Part shown: one piece after another, positions 29,248-39,307 of the stretch
Layout of the letters: the number at the start of each line of letters is the position of its first letter
How positions within the stretch are numbered: position 1 is the stretch's first letter
Source: Pseudomonas sp. LS-2
Lineage (GTDB): Bacteria > Pseudomonadota > Gammaproteobacteria > Pseudomonadales > Pseudomonadaceae
Direction of reading: 5' to 3'
Length of the DNA stretch: 50,787 nt
NCBI RefSeq assembly: GCF_003605735.1
Contig: NZ_QXTJ01000027.1
Span: forward strand, 1,763 to 52,549
Position numbers and translations under genes: made by a program
Notes under the pieces: generated by a model
What the model saw: only the letters and a program-made list of their open reading frames with translations
Databases searched by the model: none
Told to the model about the DNA's origin: nothing

Positions 29248-29548
29248 CAAGGAGTACAAAGACATTCGCAACTATGCTCATTTGCCCGAAGCCACGCATC
29301 TGCACGGGGAACCGCGCATGCTTCATATGGCATCGGGCAATGAACTTAGCCACATGAGCAATGCCATACCGGTACAGGTCGCCCCAGAAAGGCGACACTA
29401 CCTTGTGAGAAAAAGTACCGAGCAAAGGTAAAGCAAGGCGCAGACATCGACGCGCCCGGGGGGTAGCCTTCGGAGAACGCATGCATTCGATTCCGCCCTT
29501 GGCTTTTCAGTGTCCAAAGGCAGTTCAAGTACAAGGAAACCCGCAGCG
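29248..29548 (+). other. panC-pgi gap where panD would be expected
   Basis: 301 bases with no recognisable panD. A good ribosome site (AAGGAG, 29249-29254) directly after the panC stop leads only to a 55-codon frame beginning ATT (29264-29431), with internal ATG at 29318. Its translation shows no PanD features, in particular no GS cleavage site of the pyruvoyl enzyme. A large imperfect inverted repeat (29282-29293 with 29329-29340, 11 of 12 paired) lies inside it. The pgi promoter is probably here too. Confidence 0.5.
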
Positions 29549-31213
29549 ATGGCGTACTACCGCACCCCTCATGACGTCACCACCCTGCCCGCCTGGCAGG
29601 CGCTCACCGAACACCGTAAAGCCATGCAGGATTTCAGCATGCGCGAGGCGTTCAACGAAGACCCGCAGCGTTTCAACGAATTCACCCTCAGCAGCAGCGG
29701 CCTATTCCTCGATTATTCGAAAAACCTGATCAACGCTGAAACTCGCGAATTGCTGGTCAATCTGGCCAATGAAGTGGGCCTCAAAGAAGCGATCAAGGCG
29801 CAGTATGACGGAGAACCGGTCAACTCTTCGGAGAACCGTCCGGCACTGCACACCGCGCTGCGTCGCCCGGTGGGCGACAAGCTGATGGTCAACGGCACCA
29901 ATGTGATGCCGGAAGTGCACAAGGTGCTGAACCAGATCACTGACCTGGTTGGCCGTATTCACGACGGTCTGTGGCGTGGCTACACCGAAAAACCGATCAC
30001 CGACGTGGTCAACATCGGCATCGGTGGCTCGTTCCTCGGCCCTGAGCTGGTGTCCGAAGCGCTGCTGTCTTACGCGCAAAAAGGCGTTCGCTGCCACTAT
30101 CTGGCGAACATCGACGGCACCGAGCTGCACGAACTGACCGCCAAGCTGCGCGCCGAGACAACGCTGTTCATCGTTTCGTCCAAGACGTTCAGCACCCTTG
30201 AAACCCTGAAAAACGCGACCGCTGCCCGCGCCTGGTACCTTGCCCAGGGCGGTTCGGAAGCCGAGCTGTATCGTCACTTCATTGCGGTATCGAGCAACAA
30301 CGCCGCAGCTGTGGCGTTCGGTATCCGTGAAGAGAACATCTTCCCGATGTGGGACTGGGTCGGTGGTCGGTACTCGCTGTGGTCAGCCATCGGCTTGCCT
30401 ATCGCGCTGGCAATCGGCATGTCCAACTTCAAGGAACTGCTGTCCGGCGCCTACACCATGGACCAGCACTTCCAGAATGCCTCGTTCGAACAGAACATGC
30501 CGGTGCTGCTGGGCTTGCTCGGTGTCTGGTACGGCAACTTCTGGGGCGCGCAGAGCCATGCGATCCTGCCGTATGACCACTACCTGCGAAACATCACCAA
30601 GCATTTGCAGCAACTGGACATGGAATCCAACGGCAAGAGCGTGCGTCAGGATGGCGTCCCGGTGAAAACCGAAACCGGCCCGGTGATCTGGGGTGGCGTG
30701 GGCTGCAACGGTCAACACGCGTATCACCAGTTGCTGCACCAGGGCACGCAGTTGATCCCGGCCGACTTCATCGTGCCGATCGTCAGCTTCAACCCGGTGT
30801 CCGACCACCACCAGTGGCTGTACGCCAACTGTCTGTCGCAAAGCCAGGCGCTGATGCTGGGCAAGACTCGCGAAGAGGCCGAAGCCGAATTGCGCGCCAA
30901 AGGCATGCCGGAAGAAGAAGTGCAGCGTGTCGCGCCGCACAAGGTCATTCCGGGCAATCGCCCGAGCAACACCATCGTGTGCGAGCGCATCAGCCCTCGC
31001 CGCCTGGGCGCTCTGGTCGCCATGTACGAGCACAAGGTGTTCGTGCAAAGCGTCATCTGGGGCACCAACGCCTTCGATCAGTGGGGCGTGGAACTGGGCA
31101 AGGAACTGGGCAAGGGTGTCTACAGCCGTCTTGTTGGCTCTGAAGAAACCCCGGCAGAAGACGCGTCGACCCAAGGCCTGATCAACTACTTCCGCGGTCG
31201 TCACCGCGGCTGA
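29549..31213 (+). CDS. pgi: Glucose-6-phosphate isomerase
   Basis: Interconverts glucose-6-phosphate and fructose-6-phosphate; in Pseudomonas it acts mainly in the gluconeogenic and cyclic Entner-Doudoroff direction. 554 residues from ATG 29549 ([16 protein letters not shown]), the family length; an in-frame ATG 13 codons earlier gives an unlike extension. PGI signatures are intact: [49 protein letters not shown] and the C-terminal [13 protein letters not shown]. Followed by a strong terminator. Confidence 0.96.
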   Translation: MAYYRTPHDVTTLPAWQALTEHRKAMQDFSMREAFNEDPQRFNEFTLSSSGLFLDYSKNLINAETRELLVNLANEVGLKEAIKAQYDGEPVNSSENRPALHTALRRPVGDKLMVNGTNVMPEVHKVLNQITDLVGRIHDGLWRGYTEKPITDVVNIGIGGSFLGPELVSEALLSYAQKGVRCHYLANIDGTELHELTAKLRAETTLFIVSSKTFSTLETLKNATAARAWYLAQGGSEAELYRHFIAVSSNNAAAVAFGIREENIFPMWDWVGGRYSLWSAIGLPIALAIGMSNFKELLSGAYTMDQHFQNASFEQNMPVLLGLLGVWYGNFWGAQSHAILPYDHYLRNITKHLQQLDMESNGKSVRQDGVPVKTETGPVIWGGVGCNGQHAYHQLLHQGTQLIPADFIVPIVSFNPVSDHHQWLYANCLSQSQALMLGKTREEAEAELRAKGMPEEEVQRVAPHKVIPGNRPSNTIVCERISPRRLGALVAMYEHKVFVQSVIWGTNAFDQWGVELGKELGKGVYSRLVGSEETPAEDASTQGLINYFRGRHRG

Positions 31214-31241
31214 TCCCCCCCTCAGGCAACACCTTCAAAAC

Positions 31242-31272
31242 CCGCCCCCTCGAAAGAGGCGGCGGTTTTTTT
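31242..31272 (+). terminator. Intrinsic terminator of pgi
   Basis: A 10-bp stem with one mismatch (31242-31251 with 31256-31265) closed by a GAAA tetraloop and followed by T7, 29 bases after the pgi stop. Confidence 0.85.
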
Positions 31273-31291
31273 ATGGGTTAAAGCCGCGATT

Positions 31292-31377
31292 GCAGGCGTG
31301 AGTTCGCTCGCGATAGCGGTGGGTCAGACATCGACTCAGAACAGCTAGACCTCTATGGCGAGCAAGCTCACTCCTAC
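31292..31377. repeat. Degenerate REPIN (paired inverted REP)
   Basis: Left arm GCAGGCGTGAGTTCGCTCGC and the inverse of right arm GAGCAAGCTCACTCCTAC resemble each other and the GTAGGAGC...GCTTGC REP family seen again downstream, but with many mismatches. It lies between the pgi terminator and acs. Confidence 0.6.
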
Positions 31378-31443
31378 AAAGGTGATCCGCCGCGACCCTG
31401 AACCCTGAGGATGCCAACTACTCTGATGTCTGAGTGTGCCCAC

Positions 31444-31457
31444 AAGAAAAACAGGAG
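31444..31457 (+). promoter_or_regulatory. Candidate Hfq/Crc A-rich motif before the acs ribosome site
   Basis: AAGAAAAACAGGAG: an AAnAAnAA motif (31444-31451) immediately followed by the GGAG Shine-Dalgarno of acs. This is where Hfq/Crc binds mRNAs under catabolite repression, and the motif type repeats six times in CrcZ. Confidence 0.55.
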
Positions 31458-31462
31458 ACGCC

Positions 31463-33400
31463 ATGTTCAATCTCAGCGATTTCCCGCAGGCCGATGCCAC
31501 GCGCAAGGCCGCTCAATTGAGCGCAGAAGACTACCAGCGCCTTTATCGGCAATCGGTTGAACAGCCCGATGTGTTCTGGGCCGAGCAGGCCGGAGAGTTT
31601 CTAGACTGGTCCTCGCCCTGGGATCAGGTTCAGCAGTGCGACCTCAAGACGGGCGCCGCCAGTTGGTTCAAGGGCGGCAAGCTCAACGTCAGTTACAACT
31701 GCATCGATCGTCATCTGGCCAAACGTGGCGATCAGGTTGCAATCATCTGGGAAGGGGATAATCCTTCCGAATCCGCCGAGATCACCTACAAAAAGCTCCA
31801 CCACAACGTCGCTCGCCTGGCCAATGTATTAAAAAGCCGTGGCGTGAAAAAAGGCGATCGCGTGTGCATTTACATGCCGATGGTCCCGGAAGCAGCCTAT
31901 GCGATGCTGGCCTGCGCCCGGATCGGCGCAGTGCATTCGGTCGTCTTCGGCGGGTTTTCACCCGACTCACTGCGTGACCGCATTCTCGATGCCGATTGCC
32001 AGACCGTCATCACGGCGGACGAAGGCGTACGCGGCGGCAAGTTCATCCCGCTGAAGCAGAACGTCGACAAGGCACTGCAAAGCTGCCCGAATGTCAGCAC
32101 TGTGCTGGTGGTCCAGCGCACCGAAGGCGACGTGGAGTGGGTCGACGGCCGGGACGTCTGGTATCACGAAGCGCTGCATGGCATCAGCGACGATTGCCCG
32201 CCTGAACCGATGGACGCCGAGGACCCGCTGTTCATTCTCTATACCTCCGGCAGCACCGGCAAACCCAAAGGCGTGCTGCACACCACTGGGGGCTATCTGT
32301 TGCAGGCCGCGATGACCCACAAGTACGTATTCGATTATCGCGATGGCGAGATTTATTGGTGTACCGCCGACGTGGGATGGGTGACCGGCCACAGCTACAT
32401 CGTCTACGGACCTTTGGCCAATGGCGCGACCACGCTGATTTTCGAAGGTGTGCCGAACTACCCAGACACTTCGCGCTTCTGGCAAGTGATCGACAAGCAC
32501 GATGTGAACATCTTCTACACCGCGCCCACGGCGCTGCGGGCGTTGATGCGCGAAGGTCCGAAACCGTTGGAAAACACCAGCCGGGAGAGTCTTCGCGTAC
32601 TCGGCACGGTCGGCGAGCCGATTAACCCGGAAGCGTGGGAATGGTATTTCCACAAGGTCGGAAAGGAACGCTGCCCTATCGTCGATACGTGGTGGCAGAC
32701 CGAAACCGGCGGCATCATGCTCACGCCGCTCGTCAGCACCACGCCCCTGAAACCGGGCTGCGCCACCCAACCGATGTTCGGCGTTCAGCCGGTGCTGCTG
32801 GATGACAAAGGCAAGGAACTGGAAGGTGCTACCAGTGGCCTGCTGGCGATCAAGGCCAGCTGGCCGGGGCAGATACGCGGCGTGTATGGCGACCAGAAGC
32901 GCATGGTCGAGACCTATTTCAAACCCTACCCCGGTTATTACTTCACCGGTGACGGCGCACGCCGTGATCAGGACGGGCATTACTGGATTACCGGGCGCGT
33001 GGACGATGTGATCAATGTGTCCGGACACCGCATCGGCACCGCCGAGGTCGAAAGCGCATTGGTCTTGCATGACAGCGTGGCCGAGGCTGCGGTCGTCGGT
33101 TATCCCCACGACGTGAAAGGCATGGGGATTTATGCGTTCGTCACCACAATGGCCGGAATCGAGCCGGACGAAGCGTTGCAGAAGGAGTTACTGGCCTTGG
33201 TGAGCAAGGAGATCGGTAGTTTCGCCAAGCCGGAGTTGATCCAGTGGGCGCCAGCCTTGCCGAAAACCCGTTCAGGGAAGATCATGCGGCGCATCCTGCG
33301 CAAGATCGCCTGCAATGAACTGGACAGTTTGGGGGATATCTCCACCCTCGCGGACTCGACGGTCGTGGAGGGCTTGATCGAGAAGCGCTTGAATAAATAA
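31463..33400 (+). CDS. acs: Acetyl-CoA synthetase (AMP-forming)
   Basis: Activates acetate to acetyl-CoA through acetyl-AMP. 645 residues from ATG 31463 ([17 protein letters not shown]), with GGAG five bases upstream. Motifs: the ATP-binding loop [15 protein letters not shown], the WWQTETGG region, and [17 protein letters not shown], whose K606 is the lysine acetylated by Pat-type enzymes in this family. Equivalent to acsB in P. aeruginosa, in the same position after pgi. Expression is probably under CbrAB-CrcZ-Crc/Hfq control, judged from the A-rich motif at its ribosome site. Confidence 0.95.
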   Translation: MFNLSDFPQADATRKAAQLSAEDYQRLYRQSVEQPDVFWAEQAGEFLDWSSPWDQVQQCDLKTGAASWFKGGKLNVSYNCIDRHLAKRGDQVAIIWEGDNPSESAEITYKKLHHNVARLANVLKSRGVKKGDRVCIYMPMVPEAAYAMLACARIGAVHSVVFGGFSPDSLRDRILDADCQTVITADEGVRGGKFIPLKQNVDKALQSCPNVSTVLVVQRTEGDVEWVDGRDVWYHEALHGISDDCPPEPMDAEDPLFILYTSGSTGKPKGVLHTTGGYLLQAAMTHKYVFDYRDGEIYWCTADVGWVTGHSYIVYGPLANGATTLIFEGVPNYPDTSRFWQVIDKHDVNIFYTAPTALRALMREGPKPLENTSRESLRVLGTVGEPINPEAWEWYFHKVGKERCPIVDTWWQTETGGIMLTPLVSTTPLKPGCATQPMFGVQPVLLDDKGKELEGATSGLLAIKASWPGQIRGVYGDQKRMVETYFKPYPGYYFTGDGARRDQDGHYWITGRVDDVINVSGHRIGTAEVESALVLHDSVAEAAVVGYPHDVKGMGIYAFVTTMAGIEPDEALQKELLALVSKEIGSFAKPELIQWAPALPKTRSGKIMRRILRKIACNELDSLGDISTLADSTVVEGLIEKRLNK

Positions 33401-33414
33401 CAAACCGAGATCTT

Positions 33415-33504
33415 GTGTAGGAGCGCGCTTGCCCGCGATTGCTGTGTGTCAGGTTCATCGATGCCTCGAACCAATGGCAATCGCGGGCAAGCGCGCTCCT
33501 ACAC
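33415..33504. repeat. REPIN with perfect 28-bp arms
   Basis: Arms 33415-33442 and 33477-33504 are exact reverse complements (GTGTAGGAGCGCGCTTGCCC inward). It starts 14 bases after the acs stop and could act as an mRNA-stabilising hairpin for acs. Confidence 0.9.
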
Positions 33505-33537
33505 GATTTCATTCTCCACAGTGGTAACCAGGCCCTC

Positions 33538-34407
33538 ATGGAATTCATCCGCACACGCATCGAAACCCAGGTCATGAGCATGACCGGCCTTGCCTTGGGT
33601 CAACTGGATATGGAGAACCCCAAAGGCGATCCCGGCCTGTTCGGGCCCCAGGCGGTGTGCTGGCAGGTACACGGTGATTTCCCCAGCATGTTGATCGGCG
33701 GCATCTGCGCGTTGATGCTTCAGATGCTCCATCCGCGCGTGCTGGCGGGCGTGTGGGATCACTCCAACTTCCGCCAGGACATGCTCGGCCGGCTGCGACG
33801 GACCGGACAATTCATCTCCGGTACGACCTTCGGCTCGACCCATGACGCCAACTGGCTGATCGAAAAGGTCCGCGCCATTCACGCTCAGATCAGTGGGACC
33901 GCCCCGGATGGCAGGTTCTATGCCGCCGACGACCCGGATCTGTTGACCTGGGTGCATGTTGCCGAAGTCAGCAGTTTCATGGCGGCCCATCTGCGTTATC
34001 TGAACCCTCATCTGTCGCTGGAAGATCAGGATCGCTACTACGCCGAAACCGCCATCGTCGCTGAGCGTCTCGGCGCCCGTGACGTGCCGCGTTCGACATT
34101 ACACATCGCTCACTATCTGGAAGACATCCGCGCGCAACTGGTTTGCGATCAGCGCACGCGCGAGGTGCTGCGCATTTTGCAGAATGCGCCCGCGCCAAGT
34201 CGTCTCGCAAAACCCATGGGCAACCTGATGATGCAGGCTGGAATCGAGTTGATGCCTGGGTGGGCCAGCGCGATGTTCGATATCCATCCAAGCGACTTCA
34301 GGCGCAAGATGATCCGCGCTGGTGTGAACCGCACCGCCCCTATCCTGCGCTGGGCCGTGCGCAATGCATCGGTTCATCGAGCCAGACGGCGGATGGACGT
34401 GGTTTGA
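33538..34407 (+). CDS. Oxygenase MpaB family (DUF2236) protein
   Basis: 289 residues from ATG 33538 (MEFIRTRIETQVMSMTGLAL). The DUF2236/MpaB family, named after a fungal mycophenolate oxygenase and related to rubber oxygenase folds, is recognised by GPQAVCWQVHGDFPSMLIGGICALMLQMLHPRVLAGVWDHSNFRQD and by HDANWLIEKVRAIHAQI and LLTWVHVAEVSSF. The histidines in HPRV, DHSN, VRAIH and WVHV are candidate haem or metal ligands. Substrate unknown. The frame remains open upstream through the REPIN, which is an artefact. REPINs lie on both sides. Confidence 0.8.
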   Translation: MEFIRTRIETQVMSMTGLALGQLDMENPKGDPGLFGPQAVCWQVHGDFPSMLIGGICALMLQMLHPRVLAGVWDHSNFRQDMLGRLRRTGQFISGTTFGSTHDANWLIEKVRAIHAQISGTAPDGRFYAADDPDLLTWVHVAEVSSFMAAHLRYLNPHLSLEDQDRYYAETAIVAERLGARDVPRSTLHIAHYLEDIRAQLVCDQRTREVLRILQNAPAPSRLAKPMGNLMMQAGIELMPGWASAMFDIHPSDFRRKMIRAGVNRTAPILRWAVRNASVHRARRRMDVV

Positions 34408-34422
34408 AGCCACGGGATTCTT

Positions 34423-34512
34423 TGTCGAGGGCGCGCTTGCCCGCGATCGCGGTGTGTCAGTTACATCACTCTGTCTGACCGATGGCTATCGCGGGCAAGC
34501 GCGCTCCTACAA
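34423..34512. repeat. REPIN
   Basis: Left arm TTGTCGAGGGCGCGCTTGCC and right arm GGGCAAGCGCGCTCCTACAA, inverted, same family as the element at 33415 but with a diverged left end. Between the MpaB-family gene and the thiolase gene. Confidence 0.88.
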
Positions 34513-34629
34513 TGGCAGCGTCATTCATGCCACCATGTGCGCCCTTGATTCCGCTGTCCCGGACCTTCACCCTTTTCATTGCTTGTGAAGCTCCTGGCGC
34601 CAAAACCAATAACAGTGAGGATTCGTACC

Positions 34630-35808
<1,179 letters not shown>

Positions 35809-35816
35809 AGGCCGAT

Positions 35817-35925
35817 GATCGTTCCCACGCTCTGCGTGGGAATGCCGCCCCGAGCGCTCCGCGTTCCGGCCGGTGTGACGCAGAGCGTCACTCGATGCAT
35901 GCCCACGCGGAGCGTGGGCACGATC
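35817..35925. repeat. REP-like inverted repeat of a second family
   Basis: Outer arms GATCGTTCCCACGCTCTGCG and, inverted, CGCGGAGCGTGGGCACGATC, with an inner perfect hairpin GTGACGCAGAGCGTCAC (35875-35891). This CGTTCCCACGC...GCGTGGGAA type is frequent in fluorescens and syringae genomes. It lies between the convergent thiolase and mgtA genes. Confidence 0.8.
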
Positions 35926-35941
35926 AAAACAGCCCAAAAAA

Positions 35942-38698
35942 TCACTGCCAACCAAACCTTCTCACATAAAAGCCCTTCACCGCCTGGGTCAGCCCCACAT
36001 ACGCCAGCAGAATCAGCGGCAGGATGACGAAGTACAGCGGTGGCAGCGCCTGCAGTTTGAAGTAGTGCGCCAGCGGCCCCATCGGCAGAAAAATCCCCAC
36101 CGCCATGATCACGCCCGTCATCACCATCAACGGCATTGCAGCGCGGCTTTGCAGGAACGGGATCTTCGGGGTGCGGATCATGTGCACGATCAGCGTCTGG
36201 GTCAGCAGCCCCACCACGAACCAGCCCGACTGAAACAGGGTTTGATGCTCTGGTGTGCTGGCGCCGAACACGTACCACATCACCGCAAAGGTAGTGATGT
36301 CGAAGATCGAGCTGATCGGCCCGAAGAACATCATGAAACGTCCGACATCCGCGGGCTGCCAGCGCTGTGGCTTGTTAAGCAGTTCCTCGTCGACGTTATC
36401 GAACGGAATGGCGATCTGGGAAATGTCGTACAGCAGGTTCTGCACCAGCAGATGCATCGGCAGCATCGGCAGAAACGGAATGAACGCACTGGCGACCAGC
36501 ACCGAGAACACGTTGCCGAAGTTGGAACTGGCGGTCATCTTGATGTACTTGAGCATGTTGGCGAACGTCCGACGCCCTTCCAGCACGCCCTCTTCCAGCA
36601 CCATCAGGCTTTTCTCCAGCAGGATGATGTCCGCCGCCTCTTTGGCGATGTCCACCGCACTGTCTACGGAAATCCCGATATCGGCCGTGCGCAGGGCGGG
36701 CGCGTCGTTGATGCCGTCGCCCATGAAACCCACCACGTGACCGTTGGCCTTGAGCAGCCGCACGATGCGCTCCTTGTGCGAAGGCGTCAGTTTGGCGAAG
36801 ACATTGGTGGCCTCAACCGCCAGTGAAAGCTCAGCATCACTCATGCGCTCGATGTCGCCACCGAGCAGCAGGCCTTGACGCTCCAGCCCCACTTCGCGAG
36901 AGATCTTGGCGGTCACCCGCTCGTTGTCACCGGTCAGCACTTTCACCGCCACGCCGTGATCGGCCAGCGCCTTGAGCGCGGGCGCAGTGCTTTCCTTGGG
37001 GGGATCGAGAAATGCGACATAGCCGATCAGCGTCAGATCGCTTTCGTCTGCCAGGCCGTAAGCGTCGCACCCTTGCTCCATGAAGCGGGCAGCCACCGCC
37101 ACCACCCGCAAACCCTCGTCGTTGAACGCCGAGGTGACCTGCACAATGCGCTGCAGCAGTTCCGGGGTCAGTGTTTCTTCGGCGTCGCCGTGGCGCACAC
37201 GCTTGCACACGCTCAACACTTCCTCCAGGGCGCCCTTGCAGATCAGCAGGTGCGGTTGACCCTGCTCCTTAACCACCACTGACATGCGACGCCGATTGAA
37301 ATCGAACGGCACCTCATCGACTTTGCTGAACGCTGTACCCACCTGCAGTTCACGATGGATTTCCACGTGCTCCAGCACCGCGACGTCCAACAGGTTTTTC
37401 AGACCCGTCTGGTAGTAGCTGTTCAGGTAAGCCATTTCCAGCACGTCGTCGGACTCATCGCCCCAGACGTCGACATGCCTGGCGAGGAAGATTTTGTCCT
37501 GAGTCAACGTGCCCGTCTTGTCGGTGCACAGCACGTCCATGGCGCCGAAGTTCTGAATGGCGTCCAGGCGTTTGACGATGACCTTCTTGCGCGACAGAAA
37601 CACCGCCCCCTTGGCCAAGGTCGACGTCACGATCATTGGCAGCATTTCCGGGGTCAGCCCGACCGCGATGGACAGCGCGAACAGCAGCGCTTCCATCCAG
37701 TCCCCTTTGGTGAAGCCGTTGATGAACAGCACCAGCGGGGCCATGACGAACATGAAACGGATGAGTAGCCAGCTGACCTTGTTGACCCCGGTCTGAAACG
37801 AAGTCGGCGCACGATCAGTGGCCCCGACGCGCTGGGCCAAGGCACCGAAATAGGTGTTGTTGCCGGTGGCGAGAATCACGCCGACGGCGGAGCCAGAGAC
37901 CACGTTGGTGCCCATGAACAGGATGTTCTCAAGGTCCAGCGGGTTGCCGGTATCGACTTCCTGCCGGCGAGCGAACTTCTCCACCGGCATGGATTCACCG
38001 GTCATCGCGGCCTGACTGACGAACAGGTCCTTGGCGGTCAGCACCCGGCAGTCTGCGGGGATCATGTCGCCAGCCGACAGCACGATCAGGTCGCCCGGCA
38101 CCAACTGCTTGATCGGCAGTTCGATCCGCTGTCTGCCATTGCCGCTGGACGGCACGTCAGCCTGCGCCACGTCATGCCTGCGCATCACGGTCGCGGTGTT
38201 GCTGACCATGGTCTTCAGCGCATCGGCCGCCTGATTGGAACGCGCTTCCTGCCAGAACCGCAGCAGGGTCGAGAGCACGACCATCGAGAAGATCACGGTG
38301 GCCGCCTTCATGTCTTCTGTCAGCCACGAGATCAGCGCCAGCAACGTCAGCAGCAGGTTGAAGGGATTGTTATAGCAGTGCCACAGATGCACCCACCACG
38401 GCAGTGGTTGCTCATATTCGACTTCGTTCAGCCCATGTTCTTCACGCAGCCCCAAGGCTTCGGTGTCGGTGAGGCCTTCGCTATGGCTGCCGAGTCGCGC
38501 CAACAGCTCAGACGCTAGTTCAGTGGCGCCGCGTATGAGGGTTTGAGCCAGTGTTGGCGGTACTTCGCGGCTGACCGTAGCGTCGGTCACGCTGTCGAGC
38601 ATCGCCAGACGACGGAAGTGCCGGGCGAAGTGGCGGGTGCGCAGGAATCCTGCGAAGAACTCTTTGAGCAGAGCCAGCTTCATGGTGGTGAGCTTCAT
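35942..38698 (-). CDS. mgtA: Magnesium-translocating P-type ATPase
   Basis: Type IIIB P-type ATPase that imports Mg2+ at low external magnesium. 918 residues from ATG 38698 (MKLTTMKLALLKEFFAGF), with AGGGGA seven bases upstream. Phosphorylated aspartate is D393 in CTDKTGTLTQDK; the actuator TGES motif is in SQAAMTGESMPVEKF; the hinge GDGINDAPAL and about ten membrane helices are present. The frame is open 58 codons further upstream, but these show no MgtA similarity. Transcribed against its neighbours, with a long upstream region that may be a regulatory leader. Confidence 0.94.
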   Translation of the reverse strand: MKLTTMKLALLKEFFAGFLRTRHFARHFRRLAMLDSVTDATVSREVPPTLAQTLIRGATELASELLARLGSHSEGLTDTEALGLREEHGLNEVEYEQPLPWWVHLWHCYNNPFNLLLTLLALISWLTEDMKAATVIFSMVVLSTLLRFWQEARSNQAADALKTMVSNTATVMRRHDVAQADVPSSGNGRQRIELPIKQLVPGDLIVLSAGDMIPADCRVLTAKDLFVSQAAMTGESMPVEKFARRQEVDTGNPLDLENILFMGTNVVSGSAVGVILATGNNTYFGALAQRVGATDRAPTSFQTGVNKVSWLLIRFMFVMAPLVLFINGFTKGDWMEALLFALSIAVGLTPEMLPMIVTSTLAKGAVFLSRKKVIVKRLDAIQNFGAMDVLCTDKTGTLTQDKIFLARHVDVWGDESDDVLEMAYLNSYYQTGLKNLLDVAVLEHVEIHRELQVGTAFSKVDEVPFDFNRRRMSVVVKEQGQPHLLICKGALEEVLSVCKRVRHGDAEETLTPELLQRIVQVTSAFNDEGLRVVAVAARFMEQGCDAYGLADESDLTLIGYVAFLDPPKESTAPALKALADHGVAVKVLTGDNERVTAKISREVGLERQGLLLGGDIERMSDAELSLAVEATNVFAKLTPSHKERIVRLLKANGHVVGFMGDGINDAPALRTADIGISVDSAVDIAKEAADIILLEKSLMVLEEGVLEGRRTFANMLKYIKMTASSNFGNVFSVLVASAFIPFLPMLPMHLLVQNLLYDISQIAIPFDNVDEELLNKPQRWQPADVGRFMMFFGPISSIFDITTFAVMWYVFGASTPEHQTLFQSGWFVVGLLTQTLIVHMIRTPKIPFLQSRAAMPLMVMTGVIMAVGIFLPMGPLAHYFKLQALPPLYFVILPLILLAYVGLTQAVKGFYVRRFGWQ

Positions 38699-39136
38699 GG
38701 ATATGTCCCCTGGACTGAAGGGCTTACGGCTGAAAAGGCCCAGGCAGGTACGACCGACCGCACGCCAGTTTCCACAGGGAATGGCAGGCGAAAGCTGGCC
38801 CGCGACCCGAAGGTCGCGCGGGTGTGACATCAGGAAAGGGAAGGGAAGCTTCACCCATAGCCGGACGGCCAAGGACGTTAGCGCACTGCCGTTTCTCGCA
38901 CTGTCGGCGAGATCACGGCAGCGAAAAGACTGCGCGTTATCTTGCCGAGGATTGGCCGGTCATCGAAACCGGCTGACGTCTGTCACTCGAACAAGTACCC
39001 ACTGTGGGTCTCCGCATTGGTTGAAAACGGGCGAAGAATACGCCCGGCTTGCTAGAGAGTAAATCGTCGTTCAGGGCACGGCGAGACTATCGTTCGGGGG
39101 TTCAGGGAAGGTTCAGAAATGGTAAAAAAACCGCCT
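38699..39136 (-). other. Long upstream region of mgtA, possible regulatory leader
   Basis: About 440 bases up to the next REPIN without a supported gene. It contains a tetraloop hairpin (38801-38807 with 38812-38818, loop CGAA) 100-120 bases before mgtA and several smaller inverted repeats (for example CCGGT...ACCGG near 38960). Leaders of mgtA in enterobacteria sense Mg2+ or proline; I cannot match this one to a known riboswitch by eye. No U tract follows the main hairpin. Confidence 0.4.
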
Positions 39137-39227
39137 CTGTAGGAGCGCGCTTGCCCGCGATGGCTGTGTGTCAGGCGACGTCTTCACCGCAGACCCGCCG
39201 CCGTCGCGGGCAAGCGTGTTCCTACAG
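39137..39227. repeat. REPIN
   Basis: CTGTAGGAGCGCGCTTGCCC on the left and GGGCAAGCGTGTTCCTACAG on the right, inverted with a few mismatches; same family as at 33415 and 34423. Lies between the divergent mgtA and methyltransferase genes. Confidence 0.88.
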
Positions 39228-39307
39228 TTGAGCAGCAGGGGCAGTCACATCCGCACAAGCCAAACTGCTAAACTTGCGCGCCTTATTCCCGCAGCAAGGC
39301 GCCGCGC

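Noticed and set aside
33439..33537. A 33-residue N-terminal extension of the MpaB-family protein
   Set aside because: It translates the REPIN sequence; homologous protein starts at ATG 33538.
38699..38872. A 58-residue N-terminal extension of MgtA
   Set aside because: No similarity to MgtA N-termini; a ribosome site precedes ATG 38698. Kept only as a remark on the leader.
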